From assembly GCA_963669295.1 (NCBI GenBank), contig OY769938.1, positions 4,650,001 through 4,714,000 of the forward strand: 64,000 nt of DNA. The letters run 5' to 3'. The notes under the pieces are model-generated. The model was not told where the DNA came from. It ran no database searches and saw only the letters and a list, made by a program, of their open reading frames with translations. Numbering within the stretch: position 1 is the stretch's first letter; the number at the start of each line of letters is the position of its first letter. Made by a program: the position numbers and the translations under genes. Below, one piece after another: positions 42,722 through 51,836 of the stretch. This DNA is from G963669295 sp963669295. GTDB taxonomy: Bacteria > Bacteroidota > Bacteroidia > Flavobacteriales_D > CALLUQ01.

Positions 42722-42756
42722 AAAAGCCCTTTCGGAATTTCCGAAAGGGCTTTTTT
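42722..42756. terminator. Perfect hairpin terminator
   Basis: AAAAGCCCTTTCGGAA and TTCCGAAAGGGCTTTT form a long perfect inverted repeat (hairpin loop of a few bases at the centre), followed by a T-run. It directly follows the CACCCCGAC tRNA-tail fragment, as a terminator would follow a tRNA gene. Confidence 0.85.
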
Positions 42757-42982
42757 ATTGGAATGAACGTTGAAAGCTATGCTTTCATAAGAGAGTTCCA
42801 ATAAAAAAGCACCCTGCGCCAGCAGGGGCTTTTGTTGAGCACCATCAAGAGGTACACAGGATCACCGAGCGGAGCGAGGTAATCCGATCGCCCCAACAAA
42901 CTAGAATACAAAGTTTAAATGAAAAACGTGGATGATAACCACTTTTTTGCACAACCAACTTTCAGAATATCAACGACAAACT

Positions 42983-43072
42983 TACCGCGAAAAAGAAGCT
43001 TCTTCAATTACTTCCTCCTCTGCGAAATCCAAAGGCGTTTTCCCATCAAAATACAATTTGAACCAAATTTAA
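42983..43072 (-). pseudogene. Remnant of an ankyrin-repeat gene (C-terminal end)
   Basis: An open minus-strand stretch of ~29 codons ends in a stop at 42983 and reads FKLYFDGKTPLDFAEEEVIE. DGKTPLDFA is the characteristic end of an ankyrin repeat. It is bounded upstream by a stop codon and has no start, so only the 3' tip survives. Confidence 0.35.
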
Positions 43073-43256
43073 AATGACCTTACTTATTTTTTAATGCTTG
43101 AATGTGTTCTGATGGTGGAGAAGCTATAAACATTCCAACTCTTTAAAAAGGATTGCCTTTTTGGCCTCTTCCTACCATCTGCAAATCAGACGTTGAAATG
43201 AGCTAAGCATGATCCTACAAGGGACTTTCGTTGGCACAGCCCCAGGAACAAAGGCC

Positions 43257-43682
43257 TTATAAATGAGCATAAAAGCTCACCAGCTCTTTCGCTTGCTCTT
43301 TTGTGGCATTAAACGAAACATAACTCATTGCGCTATTCATAGCTTTAAGTGTTTTTACCCCTAAAAAGCCTTTTATTTTAACCTTCTTATAATCTGAAAA
43401 ATTAACCACACAACGCATATTGTTTTGGAGCAACCCCAACAATTTCCCTTTCAACTCTTCTTCTGTGCTACATGAACCCATAATACTTCGAAGGCCTTCA
43501 GGAACACCATTGTTTCCAAAGTTGTAAGATGCAATTGGGTTTACATCAACACCAAAAGTATAGGCATCAACATGTAATACAATGTAAAAGGAATCTTCAA
43601 AGCAAACTACTGAGCTTTGAAACTGTTTTCCAGGAGCACTGGAAGTGATAACAATCGTTTGTTCAATCAATAATGTATTCAT
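43257..43682 (-). CDS. Hypothetical cytoplasmic protein
   Basis: 141 residues from ATG 43682 (MNTLLIEQTIVITSSAPGKQ); a GTG six bases upstream is possible. No signal peptide, helix or known motif. The middle alternates strands and helices (SFYIVLHVDAYTFGVDVNPI, STEEELKGKLLGLLQNNMRC) and the end is helical (NATKEQAKELVSFYAHL). It could be a small alpha/beta domain of the STAS-like type often used by SpoIIE phosphatases, but no phospho-site motif was confirmed. Confidence 0.6.
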   Translation of the reverse strand: MNTLLIEQTIVITSSAPGKQFQSSVVCFEDSFYIVLHVDAYTFGVDVNPIASYNFGNNGVPEGLRSIMGSCSTEEELKGKLLGLLQNNMRCVVNFSDYKKVKIKGFLGVKTLKAMNSAMSYVSFNATKEQAKELVSFYAHL

Positions 43683-43781
43683 TTGCACGCAAAATAGTGT
43701 TTTAATAAGTGCTACTTTTTCTTTCCAACTGGAATGGTCGACGCTTACCAGCTACAGTGAAGTTAACAATAATTCATCATA

Positions 43782-43997
43782 TTGACTGCTTTCAAAACTT
43801 ACATCACTTCAAATCACCTTTTGCCCTACCTTCAAAAAATTGAACGCTGTAATACTGAAACAACTATACACTCTCAACAACATTCAGTTTACGAAGTTTA
43901 TAGCAAAGGTTTTTCGGTAACTCTACACGATAAAAAAGCCAGCAAATTATCGTATGAGGTTATTAAATTTCGAAATAACCTCATATATTCGTATTAA
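43782..43997 (+). CDS. Small hypothetical protein (weak call)
   Basis: 71 codons beginning with TTG, with no ATG in frame (TAFKTYITSNHLLPYLQKIE at the N-terminus, basic and strand-rich C-terminus). The only support is the hairpin terminator just after its stop at 44002-44025. It may be noise. Confidence 0.25.
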   Translation: MTAFKTYITSNHLLPYLQKIERCNTETTIHSQQHSVYEVYSKGFSVTLHDKKASKLSYEVIKFRNNLIYSY

Positions 43998-44001
43998 CCT
44001 A

Positions 44002-44025
44002 AAGCCCAAAAATTATAGTGGGCTT
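44002..44025 (+). terminator. Weak hairpin terminator
   Basis: AAGCCC and GGGCTT, 6 bp, 12-base loop, followed by CTTTT. Confidence 0.45.
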
Positions 44026-44034
44026 CTTTTAATG

Positions 44035-44052
44035 CCAACCAACCAACCAACC
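44035..44052. repeat. Tetranucleotide tandem repeat (CCAA)4.5
   Basis: Uninterrupted CCAA units, about 190 bases upstream of the double-propeller SpoIIE gene. Too short to claim phase variation. Confidence 0.7.
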
Positions 44053-44238
44053 ATAAGTTAGGAGATTGTTTTAATGATCTTCCAAGCTGTTTTATAAAAC
44101 AAATTGCCTGATTTATTAGGGGATTTGTGTTGCCTATTTGCCTGTTTTAAATAGTGTTCAACAAAGCCTGTGCAATGTTGAGTGCTAAGGCTATGCCTAC
44201 TCAATTGACTGACCTCTATTTGAGTTTTAAAGAAGTTA

Positions 44239-47200
44239 ATGACCAAACCACTAAAAAAACACACATTGAAAACGCCACTAAAGTACCTTGTTCTTTTGTT
44301 GCTACTTTCTGCATGCCTTGAGAATCAAGAAGTAGAAACATTGCCACCACCATTATACGCATTACCTCAAACAGTTGAGTTAAATATAGAAGAGGGGTAT
44401 ACTGTTAACGCTGTTACAGGAGATACCATACAGCCAATTCTCCGAAGGAATGGAGATACATTGGCTACAGGTGTGCCAATACTGGTAAAAGGAGAAATAA
44501 TTCATCCAGATAGTGTAGAACGACCGTTGGTTAAAACAGTAGGTCAACTCAATACTGTTATTAATGCGCACCCTAATGTAAAGCCAATACCTATCCCTCC
44601 TACCATATCCATCAATAAAGAGGACCTAACAACAGCATACATTCCTAAAATTGCTTCAAATGATACTGTACATTACCGAGTAAGTAACATTGGAGACACT
44701 ATACTTTGTGGAAGGCCAATTCCTGCTCGTGGAAAAGTTGTGCCTGTTACTTATCCAAATTCCAACAAAAGTCTACCTCCGAAATTTAAAGATGCTGTTA
44801 AAACCAACTTAAAGTACCTGGATGTAGATCAAGGCTTAGTTTCCTATTATGTAAGGTTTATGCTGGAAGATCGCAAGGGCAATATATGGCTGGCGACATT
44901 AGATAAAGGGGTAAGTGTTTACGACGGAGTAACCTTTACCAATTATGGTAAAAAAGAAGGGTTGGTTAGCAATGAAATCTTTAGCATGCTAGAAGACCGG
45001 GATGGTAACATATGGTTTGGGGCAATTGGAGGAGTAAGTAAATATGATGGAACAACTTTTACTAACTTCTCTTATAAAAATGGGTTGTCAAGATTGGTAT
45101 ATTCTTTATTAGAAGATCGAAATGGAAATATATGGATGGGAACGAATAGAGGGGTAAGTATTTATGATGGAGCTAATTTCACTCATTTAACCACTAAGGA
45201 AGGACTTAATAACAAATACGTGACATCTATGTTGGAGGATAGGGAAGGCAATATATGGATGTCTACTCTTAATGGAGTAAACATATATGATGGAAAGTCT
45301 TTTACCTACATAACAAAAAAAGAAGGACTCTCAAATAGTGACGTTCGATGTTTGTTGGAAGATAGGGAGGGAAATATCTGGATGGGTACTTATGGTGGGG
45401 TAAACGTGTATGACGGAAGAACCATTACTCAATTTACTGAAAAAGAAGGACTTTCTGACAATGCTGTTCGCGCCCTACACGAAGATAAGCATGGTAACAT
45501 CTGGTTGGGTACTAATCGTGGAGTTAGTATATACAATGGTACTTCTTTTACCTATATGAGTGAAAAGAATGGACTTTGTGATAGAAGAGTTAGGTCTTTT
45601 TTAGAAGATGAAAGTGGTAATATGTGGATAGGCACATACAATGGAGGAGTAGGCATATACAATGGGGAATCTTTTGTTCATTTCACCAGAGATGAAGGAC
45701 TGCCCAGAAATACTGTTGACGCCATCATAGAAGATGAAGACAGTAATATATGGTTGGGGATGTACGATGGGGGAGCTGCGCTTTATAATGGACAGTCTTT
45801 CACTCATTTTGGTGAAAAAGAAGGGGTGTCTCAGAACATTATCTGTTCATTACTTGAGGACGAAAATGGTAGTATTTGGTTGGGAACTTTTGGGCATGGT
45901 GTAAATCTATATGATGGGGTTACTATTACAAATTTCACGAGGAAACAAGGCCTTGTTGGTGACAGAGTTATAACCATCATAAAAGATAAAAATGGCAATA
46001 TGTGGTTTGGCACTGGAAGAGGGCTGAGCATTTACAATGGAGAATTTTTCACCAATTTTACTAGAGGGGAGGGATTACCTGAAAATGGTGTTACAGATAT
46101 TATAGAAGATAAGAAAGGTAACATATGGATAGGGACTGGCGGAGGCGGGGTGTCTGTTTATGATGGCACTTCTTTTGTTCATTTTACAGAGAAAAATGGA
46201 CTCTCTGACAATGATGTTACAGTTTTATTTGAAGCTGAAAATGGTAACATATGGATAGGAACCCAGGAAGGTGGGCTAAACGTATTTGATAAAAAATCAT
46301 TTACATACATCACAAAGAAGGAAGGCCTTTCAGATAATGGAATCATGGGTATTGTGGAAGATCGGGAAGGGCATGTTTGGGTTAGCACCGACAACGGGTT
46401 GAATAAACTCACGATGTTATCTAAAGAGGGACTCAATGCTCCACAAAAAGTTACATATGACATCAAGAAGCTTGGAAAAAACGATGGGTTATTGACCATG
46501 GACTTTCAAGAGAGAAGTATCCTTATAGACCGTAAAAACCAGTTGTGGTTAGGTACGCCTAAGAGTCTGAATATGCTCGATCTCACTAAACAAATGACAG
46601 ATATTGAACCTCCGAAGATTCATTTGAAGCAAGTAAATGTGAACGAACAATTCATTGACTACCGAAACATAAGCGATAGTCTTAGCAAGTCAATTGTGTT
46701 TGATAGTGTGCAACGGTTTGAAAACATTCCACTCAATTTAGAATTGCCTTATGATAAAAACCACCTTACCTTTCATTTTGCGGGCATTGATTGGAATGCA
46801 CCGTATGAGATCCGGTATAGTTACTTATTGGAGGGGTTCAACACTCACTGGAGTCAGCCGGGGCAAGAAAATAAAGTAGATTATCGCAACTTAAGCCATG
46901 GTACTTATACCTTTAAAGTAAGGGCTATTGGTGAAAGCGATCAATGGAGTGAAGCCTACGAATATACTTTTACCATACATCCTCCATGGAACCTTACTTG
47001 GTGGGCAAAAACACTCTATGGTTTTATGGGTTTGTTGTTAATTTATGGTTTCATTAAGTGGCGTACCACAAAACTCAAACAACGGCAAAAAGAGCTGGAA
47101 ATAGAAGTAGATATTGCTACAAATGAAGTAAGAAAACAAAAGGAACAAATAGAAGAAGCGTATTATGAAATTACTGATAGCATCAACTACGCTGAACGAA

Positions 47201-47919
47201 TTCAACGCAGCTATTTGGCAACAAAGGAAATGCTCGACAACCACCTGGATGATTACTTTGTGTTCTTTCAGCCTAAGCATGTAGTAAGTGGCGATTTTTA
47301 TTGGGCAGGGGAGTTGCGCAATGGTCATTTTGCCATTGTTAATGGAGATAGCACTGGCCATGGGGTGCCCGGTGCGATTATGAGTATCATCAACATTTCC
47401 TCCATTGAAAAGGCAGTGGAAAAAGGTTTTACTCATCCTGCAGCAATATTTAACGATGCTCGACAAAGCATTGTGGAGCGTCTAAAAAAGGATGGTAGTG
47501 TTGAAGGAGGGAGAGATGGCATGGACGCCAGCATGATTTGCTTTGATAAAGCACACAATAGTTTTCTTTACACAGCAGCTCAAAATCCTATTTGGGTGGT
47601 GCGCTCAGGAGAAATGATTGTTATTGATCCAGAGAAGATGCCCCTTGGCAAAAGTGATAGTGACGAAATTCCTTTTGAGGGAGGCGAATTTGAGTTGGAG
47701 AAAGGCGATCAGGTTTACTTGTTGACCGATGGTTTTCAAGATCAATTTGGAGGCCCGAAAGGCAAGAAATTCATGGTGGGAAGAATACGAAACTTAATTC
47801 TTTCCATTTCAACCTTTAGCATGAAAGAACAGCATCAAAAAATGCAGAAAGCCTTAATCGAATGGCAAGGAGAGGAGGATCAAGTAGATGATATTTGTGT
47901 GATGGGGATTAAAATCTAA
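44239..47919 (+). CDS. Double seven-bladed propeller sensor with SpoIIE-type PP2C phosphatase
   Basis: 1226 residues. The N-terminus has a lipobox-like LLLSAC (Cys26) after a hydrophobic run, so it is either lipidated or an uncleaved anchor. After a Pro-rich linker come 14 repeats of the two-component-regulator propeller type, LEDRxGNIWxGTxxGVxxYDG (about residues 205-790), enough for two seven-bladed propellers. A Y_Y_Y beta-sandwich (VDYRNLSHGTYTFKVRAIGE) and one membrane helix (TLYGFMGLLLIYGFIKW, ~925) precede a coiled coil and the SpoIIE domain (HVVSGDFYWAGELRNG, NGDSTGHGVPGAIMS, GGRDGMDASMICFD, LLTDGFQDQFGGPKGKK). The periplasmic half is that of hybrid two-component systems, with a Ser/Thr phosphatase in place of the histidine kinase. 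Confidence 0.93.
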   Translation: MTKPLKKHTLKTPLKYLVLLLLLSACLENQEVETLPPPLYALPQTVELNIEEGYTVNAVTGDTIQPILRRNGDTLATGVPILVKGEIIHPDSVERPLVKTVGQLNTVINAHPNVKPIPIPPTISINKEDLTTAYIPKIASNDTVHYRVSNIGDTILCGRPIPARGKVVPVTYPNSNKSLPPKFKDAVKTNLKYLDVDQGLVSYYVRFMLEDRKGNIWLATLDKGVSVYDGVTFTNYGKKEGLVSNEIFSMLEDRDGNIWFGAIGGVSKYDGTTFTNFSYKNGLSRLVYSLLEDRNGNIWMGTNRGVSIYDGANFTHLTTKEGLNNKYVTSMLEDREGNIWMSTLNGVNIYDGKSFTYITKKEGLSNSDVRCLLEDREGNIWMGTYGGVNVYDGRTITQFTEKEGLSDNAVRALHEDKHGNIWLGTNRGVSIYNGTSFTYMSEKNGLCDRRVRSFLEDESGNMWIGTYNGGVGIYNGESFVHFTRDEGLPRNTVDAIIEDEDSNIWLGMYDGGAALYNGQSFTHFGEKEGVSQNIICSLLEDENGSIWLGTFGHGVNLYDGVTITNFTRKQGLVGDRVITIIKDKNGNMWFGTGRGLSIYNGEFFTNFTRGEGLPENGVTDIIEDKKGNIWIGTGGGGVSVYDGTSFVHFTEKNGLSDNDVTVLFEAENGNIWIGTQEGGLNVFDKKSFTYITKKEGLSDNGIMGIVEDREGHVWVSTDNGLNKLTMLSKEGLNAPQKVTYDIKKLGKNDGLLTMDFQERSILIDRKNQLWLGTPKSLNMLDLTKQMTDIEPPKIHLKQVNVNEQFIDYRNISDSLSKSIVFDSVQRFENIPLNLELPYDKNHLTFHFAGIDWNAPYEIRYSYLLEGFNTHWSQPGQENKVDYRNLSHGTYTFKVRAIGESDQWSEAYEYTFTIHPPWNLTWWAKTLYGFMGLLLIYGFIKWRTTKLKQRQKELEIEVDIATNEVRKQKEQIEEAYYEITDSINYAERIQRSYLATKEMLDNHLDDYFVFFQPKHVVSGDFYWAGELRNGHFAIVNGDSTGHGVPGAIMSIINISSIEKAVEKGFTHPAAIFNDARQSIVERLKKDGSVEGGRDGMDASMICFDKAHNSFLYTAAQNPIWVVRSGEMIVIDPEKMPLGKSDSDEIPFEGGEFELEKGDQVYLLTDGFQDQFGGPKGKKFMVGRIRNLILSISTFSMKEQHQKMQKALIEWQGEEDQVDDICVMGIKI

Positions 47920-48012
47920 AAGGTTATTATGATCAAGAGTATGTGATCGTGTTTTCTGTAAATCAAATGCGATTAATTATCTTGCTGAACGAATCATAAA
48001 ACAGCATTAAAG

Positions 48013-48384
48013 ATGAAACTAGGTGCATTTTCAATAAGTCTTAGTGTAAAAGACTTGAACACTTCAAAAGAATTTTATGAAAACTTTGGCTTTAACGTAT
48101 TTGCAGGAAGCATGGAGATGAATTACTTAATCATGAAAAATGGCAATGCGATCATTGGCTTGTTCCAGGGTATGTTTGAGGGCAACATTTTAACCTTTAA
48201 CCCGGGGTGGGATGAAAACGCTCAGCCTTTGGAAGGGCATGATGACATTCGTGAAATACAAAAGGTGCTCAAATCTAAGGGAGTTCAGTTGAGTAGCGAA
48301 GCCGATGAAAACACCACTGGCCCTGCTAATCTTATGGTGGTAGATCCTGATGGCAATACCATTTTGTTGGACCAGCACATTTAG
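48013..48384 (+). CDS. VOC (glyoxalase/bleomycin-resistance) superfamily protein
   Basis: 123 residues, one VOC domain of paired beta-alpha-beta-beta-beta units: MKLGAFSISLSVKDLNTSKE, FYENFGFNVFAGSMEMNYLI, and a second half ending GPANLMVVDPDGNTILLDQH. VOC proteins are metal-dependent lyases, dioxygenases or antibiotic-binding proteins. The metal ligands are not clear here and the substrate is unknown. It overlaps the converging acetyltransferase gene by 4 bases. Confidence 0.88.
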   Translation: MKLGAFSISLSVKDLNTSKEFYENFGFNVFAGSMEMNYLIMKNGNAIIGLFQGMFEGNILTFNPGWDENAQPLEGHDDIREIQKVLKSKGVQLSSEADENTTGPANLMVVDPDGNTILLDQHI

Positions 48385-48836
48385 GAGTTTCCGCTTGTGG
48401 GAGGAGAAACGATGTATCGCATTTTTAGCATCATTTCGTTGCAAGGCTCAAATACGTATTGATCATAAACAGTAAAACCGTACTTTTGGTAGAAGGCACG
48501 GCCTGTTTGATTTTGTTGGAAAACATCTACTTCCAACATGGTGTGTTCGGCTTTTACATGATGAATTAAAGCACTACCAATACCCAACCTTTGTTGTTCT
48601 GGCAACACAAACAGTCCACCAATTTCATGTCCTAGCATCGAAATAAAACCAACTACATGGTCGTCTTGCTCGAAAACCCAGGTAAGTGAATTGGGACTGG
48701 GCAAGTATATTTCTTGCAGGTCTTTTTGCTCCTGAGCAAGGAATGCTTCGCCTAAAAAGTTGTGGGCAATGGTGGCTGCTTGCCGCCAAACATGAACTAC
48801 AGCGGTGGTATCTGATGTTTGATATGCTCTAATCAT
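48381..48836 (-). CDS. GNAT family N-acetyltransferase
   Basis: 151 residues from ATG 48836 (MIRAYQTSDTTAVVHVWRQA). The in-frame extension further upstream is hydrophobic and unrelated to GNATs. The acetyl-CoA loop is LPEQQRLGIGSALIHHVK (Q-x-x-G-x-G type) and the C-terminal NQTGRAFYQKYGFTVYDQYV is typical. The acceptor (small molecule or protein) is unknown. Confidence 0.88.
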   Translation of the reverse strand: MIRAYQTSDTTAVVHVWRQAATIAHNFLGEAFLAQEQKDLQEIYLPSPNSLTWVFEQDDHVVGFISMLGHEIGGLFVLPEQQRLGIGSALIHHVKAEHTMLEVDVFQQNQTGRAFYQKYGFTVYDQYVFEPCNEMMLKMRYIVSPPTSGNS

Positions 48837-48993
48837 TTTGTTGTTGTAAATGTGTATTAAGTACTCTTGAGTAAGAAGAATAGATACGAATAACAGCATT
48901 AAAATTAATGAAAACTGATTTTTTGATTCAAAAAAATGGCCTATCTTCGCAGCCGATTTTAATTGCTTTACTTCATTACGCAACAAAACATCA

Positions 48994-49067
48994 GGTCGCG
49001 TAGCTCAGCTGGATAGAGCATCTGCCTTCTAAGCAGACGGTCCCAGGTTCGAATCCTGGCGCGATCA
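48994..49067 (+). tRNA. tRNA-Arg (anticodon UCU)
   Basis: 74-base cloverleaf. The acceptor GGTCGCG pairs with CGCGATC with one G-U pair, and the discriminator is A. The anticodon loop CTTCTAA is closed by CTGC../GCAG. D-arm GCTC..GAGC, T-loop TTCGAAT. CCA is not encoded. A -7-like TATCTTCG about 50 bases upstream may be its promoter. Confidence 0.95.
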
Positions 49068-49075
49068 CTCTGATA

Positions 49076-49105
49076 AAGCACCACCTGAAAGGGCGGTGCT
49101 TTTTT
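49076..49105 (+). terminator. Terminator after tRNA-Arg
   Basis: AAGCACC and GGTGCTT arms with inner CC/GG pairs, followed by a T-run. Confidence 0.8.
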
Positions 49106-49540
49106 ATTGCAACGAACTTAACTTGCTCAAGTGAGCGGAAATAAAAAGAACCGCCTCATCAACACTGTTGATGAGGGGTGTTTTATCTACTGCACGTTGG
49201 TTGCAAAGGATCATGGTACAGCGAAGAACCTAGGCTAAAAAGCTCAGTATATAGTATTGACTTTTCTTATGCGTATTTCTACGCAAAATCCCCACCTCTT
49301 TATTGATAATCAGTAGATTAAAAATCGAAAAATGAAAATACTTGTTCTTCATACTTTTTTTTGTTTATTTTAGTTATAGTTACTAGCTAACACACCATAC
49401 CAGCCCCTGTCAGAGATTCATGGTTAGCACAATGAAGCTCCGACATCTATTGAATTTTAGAATAAATGCCTTAATGCTTTGTTAAGCATCATAGGTGTGT
49501 TGTAAACTGTTGTTAAGTCTCAATTTGTAATTGCCGCTCA
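49106..49540. other. Intergenic region between tRNA-Arg and the secretion-associated gene
   Basis: Besides the inverted repeat at 49154-49176 it is AT-rich with no gene or full promoter match. TCAATTTG at 49518-49525 could be a -7 element for the 49541 gene with one mismatch. Confidence 0.4.
49154..49176. repeat. Inverted repeat downstream of tRNA-Arg
   Basis: CCTCATCAACA and TGTTGATGAGG are perfect reverse complements around a single C, followed by GGTGTTTT. This occupies the same relative position as hairpins after tRNA-Pro (40878-40897) and near 42812. Confidence 0.6.
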
Positions 49541-50992
49541 ATGCAGAGCCTGGTGAAGTTGATAAATTGTCTCAAACCTGGTGAAGTTAAATTGGTGAAA
49601 CACTACTTCTCTTTAAAGTCTAATAAGGAGAATGATCGTCGAAACCAACTCTTCCAGCTTATCCTCAAAGGAAAGATTAAATCTAATGAGGATGGGGTAC
49701 GGTTGCTATATAATAACATTACTTCCTCCGCTTTTTCTAAACTTAAATCACGGTTAGAACATGAAATCCTAAACCTTCTTGTCTTATCTGATTCAGATAA
49801 ACTAGGTACTACTTCGCGCGAACATGCCCTATTCAGTTGTCATCGCATTATGGCACAAGGAGAAACTCTACTTAAACGCGGACTCATAGAAGAGGGCATT
49901 GGTCTCTTGCATAAAGCTGAAAACTATGCCATTAAGGCCGAACTTAATACCGAACAGCTGCTCATCAGTGAAACACTGGTACGTTACAACAGTCGAAGTG
50001 GAGTAGTGGCCGACAATGAAAAACTTGACCAACTCGACCGCATTGATCAAATTATTAATGCTCGTTACCTGTTGGCGATGCTCAATAGTCCCGAAAACGA
50101 CCCTGATAAAGAAGCAGCAATGTTAACCTCTATGTTGCCTCAAGTCATGCACCACTCATCACCAGAAGTAGTAGCTAACTGGCATTTTTCCATGATGCGC
50201 CACTTGAGGCAACAAAAAGAATATGACCGCACCATTACCATCGGTAAAGAGCTCATCGAATTCATCGAATCACGTCGCCATGCCATTGGCAATTGCGAAG
50301 AAGTACGTGCCTACTTTGAGCTGGCTTTATCACATGTGTACCTGGGGCAATACGAGGAGGCTCGGAAGCATGAAGATCTCGCTTTTAGCAAGATAGGTGC
50401 TGCTTTAACCCCAGCGAGCTGCGGACTGGATCGTTTGTTCATTACTTACCTTCATACCACCCATCTCGAAGAAGCGGAGCGGGTATGGCAACGCCCGGAA
50501 GTAAAAAGGTTGTTGGATAGAAGCGATAAAGTAAATGCACGTTGGCGCTACCTGGCTGCCGGACTTGAATTCCAAAAAGGCGATCACAAAGAATCTTTGA
50601 AATTATTGACTCAGGAAAACAGTGGCGCTACTTATTTTAAAAACTGGACACACGGTGTTGCTCTGTTGGAAATGATGAATCATATTGAATTGAATAGTGT
50701 GAACCAGGTATGCTATCGCCTCGACTCCATGAAAAAGCTACTGTACCGATATAAAAAGGATAACGTTAAGCCATTTATCAACCGATTCGAACAAATTGTA
50801 AAGGTGCTCTCTACCTTTGTTAAAAATGATTTTTCCTTTGTAGATACCGTAGAAAAAGAACAAGAAAGTTTACATCTCCTCAATGGCAGTGGTCGCTGCG
50901 AATACCATTGGGAGCCTTTCGGCTTTGAAGTCATTCGTTTCGACGAATGGATGAACAAAAAATCTATTAAAGGAGCCTTAAAACTACACTAA
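49541..50992 (+). CDS. Large helical (TPR-like) protein upstream of the secretion operon
   Basis: 483 residues, no signal peptide or membrane segment, almost wholly helical. The N-terminus (MQSLVKLINCLKPGEVKLVK, HYFSLKSNKENDRRNQLFQL) resembles a winged-helix or cap region, and ~110-400 contains TPR-like pairs (LLKRGLIEEGIGLLHKAENY, YFELALSHVYLGQYEEARKH). Similar proteins occur in Bacteroidota without known function. It points toward the type II secretion-like operon but is separated from it by 175 bases, so a link is only suggested. Confidence 0.75.
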   Translation: MQSLVKLINCLKPGEVKLVKHYFSLKSNKENDRRNQLFQLILKGKIKSNEDGVRLLYNNITSSAFSKLKSRLEHEILNLLVLSDSDKLGTTSREHALFSCHRIMAQGETLLKRGLIEEGIGLLHKAENYAIKAELNTEQLLISETLVRYNSRSGVVADNEKLDQLDRIDQIINARYLLAMLNSPENDPDKEAAMLTSMLPQVMHHSSPEVVANWHFSMMRHLRQQKEYDRTITIGKELIEFIESRRHAIGNCEEVRAYFELALSHVYLGQYEEARKHEDLAFSKIGAALTPASCGLDRLFITYLHTTHLEEAERVWQRPEVKRLLDRSDKVNARWRYLAAGLEFQKGDHKESLKLLTQENSGATYFKNWTHGVALLEMMNHIELNSVNQVCYRLDSMKKLLYRYKKDNVKPFINRFEQIVKVLSTFVKNDFSFVDTVEKEQESLHLLNGSGRCEYHWEPFGFEVIRFDEWMNKKSIKGALKLH

Positions 50993-51167
50993 ATAGTAAG
51001 GAAAACAGGTCAAAACAGGTGTTTTTTTTTAACTTTAACACATTGTTTAACAGTTGTTTAGCTGTTTTTGCCTCTTGAAAAAAGGTGTCAAAATCAGAAA
51101 ATCTGTCTTTGCTTTCAACATCCTTCTTCGTGTATCATTGTTACCAAGTTTGACACACTTATTTATC

Positions 51168-51836
51168 ATGCGATCACTATTCATTGGATTATTCTTATCA
51201 ATCCCTATCGGGTTGACTGCACAGGGTGGAAAAAGAGCTGTGCAACAAATACCTCTTTCCTATCAGGATCATGCTGTAAATATTCAGGTGTTGCCTTCTG
51301 GTGTCAAACTAAAGCCAAAAATTGATCGCATGTATTATTGGCTTAAGTCGATGAAGGTACACACCTCCAGAGGAGCCTATGAAGGAAAATTGTTGCATGG
51401 TTCTTATTCTGCCTTTTATCGCAATAACAACCTTAAAGAAAAAGGACAATTCAAAAAAGGACTCAAGCACGGCATTTGGAAAACATGGTATAGTAATGGG
51501 GAGTTGGAAGCTATAGTTACCTGGAAAAATGGAATGCGGCAGGGCATCACAAAAACCTATACCCTGACTGGTGAATTACTTACAGTAACCCATTATCATA
51601 ACGATGTAAAGCACGGTAGAGCTATTGTATACCAGCAAGGTGTACCGGGAGTACACCATTTCAAAAATGGGGAAGAAGTAGTGCCTAAAGTAAAGGAAGA
51701 AGTACCTGAGCCGAAAGCCATTGAACCCGTGAAGCAAGAGCAAGGAGATGAAAAAGAAACTCCCAAAAAGAAGAAAGAGAAGAAAAAACGCAGAAAGACA
51801 GCAGAAGAAAAGGATAAAACAAACGACGATGCTTAA
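51168..51836 (+). CDS. MORN/YwqK-type repeat protein with charged tail, first gene of the secretion operon
   Basis: 222 residues from ATG 51168, where a signal peptide starts (MRSLFIGLFLSIPIGLTAQG). Residues ~60-160 hold about four MORN-like repeats (YEGKLLHGSYSAFYRNNNLK, EKGQFKKGLKHGIWKTWYSN, GMRQGITKTYTLTGELL). The last ~50 residues are extremely Lys/Glu-rich (KKKEKKKRRKTAEEKDK), likely disordered. It overlaps the next gene by 8 bases, tying it to the pseudopilin/secretion genes. Its role there is unknown. Confidence 0.78.
   Translation: MRSLFIGLFLSIPIGLTAQGGKRAVQQIPLSYQDHAVNIQVLPSGVKLKPKIDRMYYWLKSMKVHTSRGAYEGKLLHGSYSAFYRNNNLKEKGQFKKGLKHGIWKTWYSNGELEAIVTWKNGMRQGITKTYTLTGELLTVTHYHNDVKHGRAIVYQQGVPGVHHFKNGEEVVPKVKEEVPEPKAIEPVKQEQGDEKETPKKKKEKKKRRKTAEEKDKTNDDA

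Larger units (their letters stand above)
42648..43256. other. Gene-poor debris region beyond the cassette
   Basis: No intact gene. It holds the right-hand repeat, a tRNA-tail fragment, a strong hairpin (42722-42756), a second hairpin near 42812 with CCCTG/CAGGG arms, and a remnant of an ankyrin-type gene. This is the kind of scrap left by repeated insertion and deletion at a tRNA locus. Confidence 0.5.
43683..44238. other. Intergenic region before the double-propeller gene
   Basis: Apart from the weak small frame, hairpin and CCAA repeat listed above I see nothing. No full-consensus promoter was identified for the 44239 gene. Confidence 0.4.

Noticed and set aside
44035..44052. CCAA repeat as a phase-variation switch
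   Set aside because: Only 4.5 units and about 190 bases from the nearest start codon; too little to support switching.
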